NCBI RefSeq assembly: GCF_017875955.1
Contig: NZ_JAGINK010000001.1
Coordinates: 439,001 to 503,000 of the forward strand
Direction: 5' to 3'
Origin: Pseudomonas sp. BP8
Lineage (GTDB): Bacteria; Pseudomonadota; Gammaproteobacteria; Pseudomonadales; Pseudomonadaceae
DNA: 64,000 nt
The notes beneath the pieces were generated by a model. That model worked only from the letters and a program-made list of their open reading frames with translations, had not been told where the DNA came from and did no database searches. Positions 57,555 to 64,000 of this stretch are shown one piece after another. Position 1 is the first letter of the stretch; each line of letters opens with the position of its first letter. Both the position numbers and the translations under genes were made by a program.

Positions 57555-59174
57555 TCAGACCTTGTCGATATCCACATCCTTGGTTTCTTTCAAGCAGAAG
57601 ATCCCCACCACCAGGCTGATCCCGGTAATCAGCACCGGATACCACAAGCCATAGAAGATGTCTCCGGTATACACCACCAGCGCGAACGATACCGTCGGCA
57701 GGAAGCCGCCAAACCAGCCGTTACCGATGTGGTAGGGCAGGGACATCGAGGTATAGCGGATCCGCGTCGGGAACAGTTCTACCATTACCGCTGCCAGCGG
57801 CCCGTACGTCATGGTCGCGATCAGGATCATCGCCACGATCAGCACCACCACCATGAACTCATTGACCTGCGACGGATCAGCCTTGGCCGGATAGCCCGCC
57901 TGCTCGATCGCCGCGCGCATGGCCGCCTCGTCGAAGCCATTGATGGCCTTGTCACCAATGTTCACCACCACATCGCTGCCGGTTGCCGCCTCTGAACTAT
58001 ACGGCAGGCCTTGCTTCACGAGGAAGGTCTTGACCTTGTCGCACGGGCTGTCGAAACGCGCCTTGCCCACCGGATCGAACTGGAAGGTGCAGCTGTTCGG
58101 GTCGGCCATGACCACGATCGGTGCCTGTCGGCTGGCGGCATCGATCTGCGGGTTGGCGTAGTGGCTCAGGGCTTTGAACATCGGGAAGTACAAGACCGTC
58201 GCCAGCAACAGGCCGACCATCAGAATCGGCTTGCGGCCAATCCGGTCCGACAGCCAACCGAAGAACACGAAGAAAGGTGCACCGATCACCACGCTGATGA
58301 TCAGCAGGGTATTAGCCTGAGCCGGGTCCATCTTGAGCATCTGCGTCATGAAGAACAGCACGTAGAACTGCGCTGTGTAGAAGGTCACTGCCTGGCCGGC
58401 GTTGATGCTGAACAGGGCAGTCAGGACCACCTTGAGGTTGGGCCAGTTGGTGAACGACTCACGAATGGGCGACTTGCTGATCTTGCCCTGGGCCTTCATT
58501 TTCACGAAGGCTGGCGACTCGTGCATGCTCATGCGGATCCAGGTGGAGATCCCCAGCAGGACGATCGACAGCAGGAACGGCAGGCGCCAGCCCCAGGTCT
58601 CGAACTGATCGCCACTGATATAGCGGCTGCCCAGTACCACCAGCAGCGACAGCAACAAGCCGAGGGTCGCGGTGGACTGGATGAAACCGGTATGGAAGCC
58701 GCGTTTGCCTGGTGGCGCATGCTCGGCAACGTAGGTCGCCGCGCCGCCATATTCACCACCCAGCGCCAGCCCTTGCAGCATGCGCAGGATCACCAGGATG
58801 ATCGGCGCGGCAATGCCAATGCTGGCGTAGGTCGGTAACAGCCCCACGGCAAAGGTCGACAGGCCCATCAGCACGATGGTAATCAGGAAGGTGTACTTGC
58901 GCCCGATCATGTCGCCCAGGCGACCGAACACCAGCGCGCCGAACGGCCGTACCAGGAAGCCCGCGGCAAACGCCATCAGGGCAAAGATGAACGCGGTGGT
59001 GTCGTTGACCCCAGCAAAGAACTGCTTGCTGATGACCGCCGCCAACGCGCCGTAGAGAAAAAAGTCATACCACTCGAAAACGGTCCCGAGGGATGACGCG
59101 AAAATGATCTTTCTTTCCTCGCGACGACTGGAGCTGCTCGCCGCTGCGCCCTGCTCTTGGATGTAATCCGACAT
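57555..59174 (-). CDS. MFS transporter, metabolite:H+ symporter (MHS/ProP-like) family
   Basis: A 539-residue transporter with 12 membrane segments. Typical motifs: GTVFEWYDFFLYG, RPFGALVFGRLGDMIGRKYTFL and GGEYGGAATYVAEHAP. A long loop of about 95 residues, with two Cys (DPNSCTF ... DSPCDKV), is inserted before the tenth segment and probably faces the periplasm. Substrate unknown. ATG 59174 follows the RBS GAGGACAGC. It lies 97 bp downstream of the GMC oxidoreductase gene, same strand, so the two are probably co-transcribed. Confidence 0.92.
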   Translation of the reverse strand: MSDYIQEQGAAASSSSRREERKIIFASSLGTVFEWYDFFLYGALAAVISKQFFAGVNDTTAFIFALMAFAAGFLVRPFGALVFGRLGDMIGRKYTFLITIVLMGLSTFAVGLLPTYASIGIAAPIILVILRMLQGLALGGEYGGAATYVAEHAPPGKRGFHTGFIQSTATLGLLLSLLVVLGSRYISGDQFETWGWRLPFLLSIVLLGISTWIRMSMHESPAFVKMKAQGKISKSPIRESFTNWPNLKVVLTALFSINAGQAVTFYTAQFYVLFFMTQMLKMDPAQANTLLIISVVIGAPFFVFFGWLSDRIGRKPILMVGLLLATVLYFPMFKALSHYANPQIDAASRQAPIVVMADPNSCTFQFDPVGKARFDSPCDKVKTFLVKQGLPYSSEAATGSDVVVNIGDKAINGFDEAAMRAAIEQAGYPAKADPSQVNEFMVVVLIVAMILIATMTYGPLAAVMVELFPTRIRYTSMSLPYHIGNGWFGGFLPTVSFALVVYTGDIFYGLWYPVLITGISLVVGIFCLKETKDVDIDKV

Positions 59175-59271
59175 CGTTGCTGTCCTCGGCCTACGGGCCA
59201 CAGTGATTATTCTTGTTGTTCCACTGTCGGCGGCTCATGACCCCAAGCCGCCGGTTGTTGCACGCACCCGG

Positions 59272-60921
59272 TCAGGGCGTCGGTATCGCGCTTGCGTCGT
59301 TGAGAGTGGTCTGGGTTGCGGCCCCCTTGAGGATCAGTTGTGCCGCCTTCTCGGCGATCATCAGTGTGGGTGAACAGGTATTGCCAGAAACGATCTGCGG
59401 CATGATCGAAGCGTCAGCCACGCGCAGGCCGGGGACGCCATGTACACGCAGCTGGTTATCCACAACGTCCAGCGGCCCGTTGCCCATACGGCAGGTGCCG
59501 ACCGGGTGGAAGATGGTCGTGCCGATCTTGCTGGCTGCTTCCTGCAGTTCCTGTTCGCTCTGCAGGGCAGGCCCAGGCAGATACTCTTTGGGCGCGAACG
59601 CCGCGAGGGCAGGGGCCTGGATGATGCGCCGGGTCATGCGGATGGCATCGGCGGCTACCTTCAAGTCCTGCGGGTCGCTGAGGTAGTTGGGGTCGATCAA
59701 CGGCTCGGCGTTCATGTCAGCCGAACGGATGTCGATGCGCCCGCGACTCACCGGGCGCAAGTTGCACACCGATGCGGTAAATGCCGGAAACCGGTGCAGC
59801 GGTTCACCGAACCGTTCCAGCGACAACGGCTGCACGTGGTATTGCAGGTTGGCGCTAGGCTGATCAGGGCTGGAGCGTACAAACGCGCCGAGCTGGCTGG
59901 GCGCCATCGCCAGCGGGCCACTGCGGTCGTACAGATAACGCAGCCCCATGCCCATCTTGCTCCACAGGCTGTTGGCCATCTGGTTGAGGGTACGGGTGTT
60001 GCTGATCTGATAGATCAGACGTAGTTGCAGGTGGTCCTGCAGGTTGCCGCCGACACCCGGCAGGTCATGCCGCACGCCGATGCCCAAGCCTTCGAGGAGC
60101 TTGCGCGGGCCGATACCGGAGCGCTGGAGAATCCCTGGAGAACCTACCGAGCCTGCGCAGAGGATGATCTCGCGACGTGCCTGAAACTCATGCCAGGCGC
60201 CTTGCCAGCATGCCTTGACCGCCGTTGCGCGGACATTGTTGAGCAGCACCTGGTCGACCTGCACATCGGTGAGAATGGTTACATTGGGGCGTTTGAGGAT
60301 TGGCCGCAGAAACGCTTTGGCCGCATTCCAGCGCACACCACTGCGCTGATTGACCTGAAAGTATCCACAGCCCTGGTTGTCGCCAGTATTGAAGTCGTCG
60401 ACCTTGGCGATACCGCTCTGCTCGGCGGCGTCGCGGAAGGCATCGAGAATCGGCCAGCTGTAACGCTGTTGCTCGACCCGCCACTCGCCGCCGGCGCCGT
60501 GATGATCACTGCTCCCGGCATAGTGATTCTCGCTGACTTTGAACAGCGGCAGCACGTCATCCCAGCCCCAGCCAGGGTTGCCTTGCTCGGCCCAGCGGTC
60601 GTAATCCGCCGCCTGGCCACGCATGTAGATCATGCCGTTGATCGAAGAACAGCCACCGAGCACCTTACCCCGTGGATAGCCCAGGCTGCGCCCGGCCAGG
60701 CCGGTCTGCGCCTCGGTCTTGAAGCACCAGTCGGTACGCGGATTACCGATGCAATAGAGGTAGCCGACCGGGACATGAATCCAGGGATAGTTATCGCGCC
60801 CCCCGGCCTCGAGCAGCAGAACGCGGCAAGCAGGGTCGGCAGACAAACGATTGGCCAGCAGGCAACCGGCGGGACCGGCGCCAACGACCACGTAGTCGAA
60901 GACTGAATCGGCTGATGGCAT
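59272..60921 (-). CDS. GMC family FAD-dependent oxidoreductase (choline dehydrogenase-like)
   Basis: A 549-residue flavoenzyme with the FAD-binding GAGPAGCLLANRLS (about residues 14-27), GMC signatures PRGKVLGGCSSINGM and GSVGSPGILQRSGIG, and the C-terminal active-site HPVGTCRMG. Other GMC substrates (alcohols, sugars) are as likely as choline. It is divergent from a LysR gene, its probable regulator. Confidence 0.9.
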   Translation of the reverse strand: MPSADSVFDYVVVGAGPAGCLLANRLSADPACRVLLLEAGGRDNYPWIHVPVGYLYCIGNPRTDWCFKTEAQTGLAGRSLGYPRGKVLGGCSSINGMIYMRGQAADYDRWAEQGNPGWGWDDVLPLFKVSENHYAGSSDHHGAGGEWRVEQQRYSWPILDAFRDAAEQSGIAKVDDFNTGDNQGCGYFQVNQRSGVRWNAAKAFLRPILKRPNVTILTDVQVDQVLLNNVRATAVKACWQGAWHEFQARREIILCAGSVGSPGILQRSGIGPRKLLEGLGIGVRHDLPGVGGNLQDHLQLRLIYQISNTRTLNQMANSLWSKMGMGLRYLYDRSGPLAMAPSQLGAFVRSSPDQPSANLQYHVQPLSLERFGEPLHRFPAFTASVCNLRPVSRGRIDIRSADMNAEPLIDPNYLSDPQDLKVAADAIRMTRRIIQAPALAAFAPKEYLPGPALQSEQELQEAASKIGTTIFHPVGTCRMGNGPLDVVDNQLRVHGVPGLRVADASIMPQIVSGNTCSPTLMIAEKAAQLILKGAATQTTLNDASAIPTP

Positions 60922-61060
60922 GCGTAACCTCGCGCCTGATTATTATTCTTGTCGACTTTCATCTTAGTGAGTAATTTCGCTGAGCAGACACGAGTTTTTG
61001 CGCAACGGCTGTGCGTTTTAGCACAACGCGCAGGCCATCCATGGATGACTGGGGAAGGGC

Positions 61061-61948
61061 ATGTTCGACTGGAATGATCTACGGTTTTTCCTCGAGTTGC
61101 AGCGCAGCGGCCGCTTGCTCACTGCCGCCAAGCGTCTCAACACCACCCACAGTACAGTCGCCCGGCACATCGAGAGCATCGAGAAAAGCCTCGGTACTGC
61201 GCTGTTCGTCCAGCACGCGCAAGGCTACGAACTGACGCCCTCCGGCCAGGCGCTGCTCAAACACGCGGAGGCCATGGAGAACGTCGCCTTGCTGGCGCAG
61301 GAGGAAATCACCCAGGCGATCACGCCCCTGGGCAAGATTCGCCTGGGGGTGACCGAAGGCATCGGCATCATGTTCTTCACCCCGCGCATGAACGCGCTGT
61401 TCGAACGTTATCCGGGGCTTGAAGTGGAGCTGGTGGCCGTGCCGCGCTTCGTCAGCATTCTCAACCGCGAAGCGGAAATCAGCATTCATCTGGAGCGGCC
61501 CAACGCCGACCTGCTGATCACACGCAAGCTCACCGACTATCGTCTGGCCCTCTATGCCAGCCCGGACTACCTCGAGCGCGCGCCAGCACTGCATACCCGT
61601 GAGGACCTCGCTCGGCATAACTGGATCGGCTATGTCGATGACCTGCTGTTCAGCCAGGAACTGCTGTTTCTCAACAGCTTCTGCCGTGCGCCCAACGTGG
61701 TGTTTCGCAGCACCAGCGTGATCGCCCAGCAGCATGCCGCTCGCGCCGGTCTGGGCATAGCCGTGCTGCCCAACTACATGGCGCGGCATGACCCTGGTTT
61801 ACGCCGGGTCCTGCCCAGTGAAGTCATCCAGCGCAGTTACTGGATCTGCACCCGACGCGAGCTGCACAAGTCTGTACGGTTACGGGTGGTGTGGGATTAC
61901 CTGCTCAACCTGTGTGCGCAGGAACAGGCAGACCTGCTAGCCGAGTAG
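61061..61948 (+). CDS. LysR-family transcriptional regulator
   Basis: A 295-residue regulator: N-terminal winged helix (DLRFFLELQRSGRLLTAAKRLNTTHSTVARHIESIEK, residues 5-41) and an effector domain. Divergent from the GMC/MFS operon, 139 bp apart, which it probably controls. Its end overlaps the end of the tauE-like gene by 12 bases. Confidence 0.92.
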   Translation: MFDWNDLRFFLELQRSGRLLTAAKRLNTTHSTVARHIESIEKSLGTALFVQHAQGYELTPSGQALLKHAEAMENVALLAQEEITQAITPLGKIRLGVTEGIGIMFFTPRMNALFERYPGLEVELVAVPRFVSILNREAEISIHLERPNADLLITRKLTDYRLALYASPDYLERAPALHTREDLARHNWIGYVDDLLFSQELLFLNSFCRAPNVVFRSTSVIAQQHAARAGLGIAVLPNYMARHDPGLRRVLPSEVIQRSYWICTRRELHKSVRLRVVWDYLLNLCAQEQADLLAE

Positions 61949-62752
61949 CGCCTTGCCCGCCAGTATCAGTGCCGCGGCTACGCCAATAATCGCAAACAAT
62001 TGCTGCAGGCGCGGCCCGGCCAACTTGGCCGACAAAGGCCGGGCCAGCAGCAAGCCGAACACCGCGCCCGCTGCGAATGGCGCGCCGACCTGCCAGTGCA
62101 TGACCCCAGAAAGGCTGGCGCTGACCACACTACCGGTAGCGACCAGGGCGATCACCGCCAGCGAGGTGGCGACGATGCTCTGCATGTCGAGGTTGGTGTA
62201 GCGGTTCAACGCGGGAATGATGACGAAACCACCGCCCACGCCCAACAGCCCCGAGAGCAATCCAGAGGTGGCGCCAGTGACGGCTAGCGCGCGTGCGCAG
62301 GGTAGGGTCCAACGCAGACGACCCTGCAGCGGGTTAAGCACGCAGGGCATGATCTGCCGCTCACCGCAGGGTGACTCACCCCGCAGTTCACGCGCCGCCT
62401 TGCGCCAGATACGCAGGCAGGCGTATGTGAGCACGCCAGCAAAGCCGACGGCCAGCGGCGTATTGGGCAGGGTGTGCGCAAGCATCAGCCCGAATGGCGC
62501 CGCGGCGATGCCAATCACAGCGATGAATAACGCGGCACGGTAGCGTACCCGCCCTTGGCGCAAACCCAGCACCGCACCGACGCCCGCCGCCAGCCCCACA
62601 GCCAGCAAGCCGACTGGCGCTGCCTCGACCATGCTCAGGCCTAGGCCGAACACCAGCAGCGGTACCGCGAGAATACCGCCACCTGCGCCCGTCAACGCCA
62701 GCACTGCGCCGATGAGTGCGCCCAGCCCGGCGCCCAGCAATTGATGCTCCAT
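61937..62752 (-). CDS. TauE/SafE (DUF81) family anion exporter
   Basis: A 271-residue membrane protein with about eight segments and the duplicated motif GAVLALTGAGGGILAVPLL / GLLSGLLGVGGGFVIIPAL. Members move sulfite or other sulfur compounds. It lies 15 bases downstream of the metallo-hydrolase gene and is probably in the same operon. Confidence 0.9.
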   Translation of the reverse strand: MEHQLLGAGLGALIGAVLALTGAGGGILAVPLLVFGLGLSMVEAAPVGLLAVGLAAGVGAVLGLRQGRVRYRAALFIAVIGIAAAPFGLMLAHTLPNTPLAVGFAGVLTYACLRIWRKAARELRGESPCGERQIMPCVLNPLQGRLRWTLPCARALAVTGATSGLLSGLLGVGGGFVIIPALNRYTNLDMQSIVATSLAVIALVATGSVVSASLSGVMHWQVGAPFAAGAVFGLLLARPLSAKLAGPRLQQLFAIIGVAAALILAGKALLG

Positions 62753-62767
62753 CTGCTCGTGTTTCCT

Positions 62768-63652
62768 TTAAAACCTGTTCAACGGGATCTTCAGATAGCG
62801 CACGCCGTTGTCTTCCGGCTCGGGCAACTGGCCGCTGCGCATGTTGACCTGCACCGAGGGCAGCATCAGCACCGGCATGTCCAAGCTGGCATCACGCGCC
62901 TCACGCATGGCGACGAAGGCCTCCTCGCTAATGCCATGGTGGATGTGGATATTGTCGGCGCGCTGCTCGGCCACGGTGGTGACGTAACGCAGCGCCCGGC
63001 CATTGGGCAGGTAGTCATGGCACATGAATAGCTGGGTCTGGTCAGGAAAAGCCAGCAAGCGGCGAATTGAGCGATATAGCGTACGCGCGTCGGCACCGGG
63101 GAAATCACAGCGAGCAGTGCCATAGTCCGGCATGAATAAAGTATCGCCGACGAATACCGCGATCTCGCCGCCATCCTCGACCATGTAGCTCATGCAGGCT
63201 GGGGTATGCCCGGGCGTGTGCAGGGCACGTGCACGCAGGTTGCCGATGAAGAAGACCTCCTCATCTTCGAGTAAGACGTCGAACTGGCTGCCGTCCCGGG
63301 CAAATCCGGGCTCGGCATTGAACAGCGTGCCAAAGGTCTTCTGCACTTGAGTAATGCAGGCGCCGATGGCGATGTGTCCGCCCAGTTTTTCCTTGAGATA
63401 GGCGGCCGCCGACAGGTGATCGGCGTGCACGTGGGTCTCGAGGATCCAATGCACCTTGGCACCGAGCGATTCGACCAGAGCGATCAGCTTGTCGGCCGAT
63501 GCCGTGCTGGTGCGGCCCGACTTGGGGTCATAGTCGAGCACGCTGTCGATCAACGCGCACGCCAGGGTCTGGCGGTCCAGGAGTAGATAACTGATGGTCG
63601 AGGTCGCTTCGTCGAACAGCGCTTCAACCAGAATATTGCTACCGATGATCAT
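62768..63652 (-). CDS. MBL-fold hydrolase, persulfide dioxygenase-like (Blh/ETHE1 type)
   Basis: A 294-residue metallo-beta-lactamase-fold protein with THVHADHLSAA (about residues 73-83), LHTPGHTPACMSY, FVGDTLFMPDYGTARCDFPG and MCHDYLPNG. These are the sulfur dioxygenase-type ligands; with the TauE-like exporter downstream it points to oxidation of persulfide to sulfite and its export. I cannot tell Blh from ETHE1-like with certainty. Confidence 0.88.
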   Translation of the reverse strand: MIIGSNILVEALFDEATSTISYLLLDRQTLACALIDSVLDYDPKSGRTSTASADKLIALVESLGAKVHWILETHVHADHLSAAAYLKEKLGGHIAIGACITQVQKTFGTLFNAEPGFARDGSQFDVLLEDEEVFFIGNLRARALHTPGHTPACMSYMVEDGGEIAVFVGDTLFMPDYGTARCDFPGADARTLYRSIRRLLAFPDQTQLFMCHDYLPNGRALRYVTTVAEQRADNIHIHHGISEEAFVAMREARDASLDMPVLMLPSVQVNMRSGQLPEPEDNGVRYLKIPLNRF

Positions 63653-63707
63653 CAGGCCTCCAGACCGTCGCTACTGACATCTCAGTGAGACAGTAATAAT
63701 TGACTGC

Positions 63708-64000
63708 CTACTCCTCTTTCTTCGTGCTCTTCAGTCTTTGAATTGAAGACTCGACATGTTTGATGCTGTGCTCCGGGGTAGGGAGGTCTTCAGGCATCGT
63801 GCCTCCAAGTTCGGCAATGGTCTCGCGCACTTTACTGCCCACCTCAAAGTGCACTTGGTTAGCTTGATGCTTACCTTGGATTTGGTCACGACGCAGTTTC
63901 TCTTCCGCTTGTGTTGCTCGGAACAGGTTAGCGGCCAACTCAGTCGATCCCATGTGATCGAGAATCTTATGGCTTTTTTTTAGTCCTTTACGCTGGTGAA
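63708..64000 (-). CDS. dinD: DinD-like (DNA damage-inducible protein D), C-terminal part
   Basis: The frame is open to the right edge, so the start is outside the window. The 97 visible codons read HQRKGLKKSHKILDHMGS, then TELAANLFRATQAEEKLRR and GGTMPEDLPTPEHSIKHVE. This closely resembles my memory of the C-terminus of E. coli DinD, an SOS-induced inhibitor of RecA. Whether the gene is complete and has a LexA box cannot be seen. Confidence 0.8.
   Translation of the reverse strand, partial: HQRKGLKKSHKILDHMGSTELAANLFRATQAEEKLRRDQIQGKHQANQVHFEVGSKVRETIAELGGTMPEDLPTPEHSIKHVESSIQRLKSTKKEE

Overview
The window is a piece of a Pseudomonas chromosome, most likely of the P. putida / fluorescent group, lying fairly close to the replication origin. 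Basis: high GC, gene content and order that (from memory) match the origin-flanking regions of P. putida and P. aeruginosa (znuA-zur-znuCB, katE, metNIQ, the aa3 oxidase cluster, prlC, trpI-trpBA, aroE-hemF-qor, tsaC-dprA, def-fmt-rsmB-trkA, tag, glyQS, gmhB), and the Pseudomonas-type REP palindromes between genes. No rRNA, tRNA, CRISPR array, insertion sequence or prophage was found.

Layout. 1-9.6 kb: end of thrB, zinc uptake (znuA divergent from zur-znuC-znuB with a candidate Zur box between), a lipoprotein, catalase HPII (katE) and the methionine ABC importer metNIQ. 9.6-18.2 kb: the cytochrome aa3 oxidase locus, all on the minus strand except one small DUF2909 membrane gene: coxB-ctaD-ctaG-coxC, then SURF1, a membrane-anchored hypothetical, ctaA (heme A synthase), cyoE/ctaB (heme O synthase) and a SCO copper chaperone. 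18.2-24.3 kb: a hypothetical, an orphan 362-residue protein that I cannot assign but that has gasdermin-like sequence patterns, a beta-carbonic anhydrase/SulP pair, and a radical SAM gene under a near-consensus LexA box. 24.4-29.5 kb: two M3 oligopeptidases on either side of a YheV-like zinc-ribbon gene, then a gamma-carbonic-anhydrase-like protein. 29.6-35.4 kb: small cell-envelope and stress genes, including two local paralogue pairs (two lipoproteins, two DUF1161 proteins), OsmC, a luciferase-like oxidoreductase, dodecin and a DUF883 protein. 35.4-43.9 kb: trpI/trpBA, a second SulP, aroE-hemF and qor.

43.9-57.3 kb: a small DUF3077-type gene preceded by an elaborately folded 5' leader whose last hairpin hides the Shine-Dalgarno sequence; then tsaC-dprA, def-fmt-rsmB-trkA, a TPR gene, a lipid A acyltransferase, tag, glyQ-glyS, gmhB and a PlsC-type acyltransferase. 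57.5-64 kb: a more accessory part with an MFS transporter/GMC oxidoreductase operon and its LysR regulator, a persulfide-dioxygenase-like hydrolase with a TauE exporter, and the C-terminal part of a DinD-like protein running off the right edge.

The three observations I rate highest are: (1) the structured, SD-sequestering leader of the DUF3077-type gene (44453-44715); (2) the orphan gasdermin-like protein (19395-20483); (3) the sharp concentration of perfect DnaA boxes, 15 found by eye between 37.9 and 59.5 kb and none recognised before that, including three in one 183-bp noncoding stretch at 39.1-39.3 kb.
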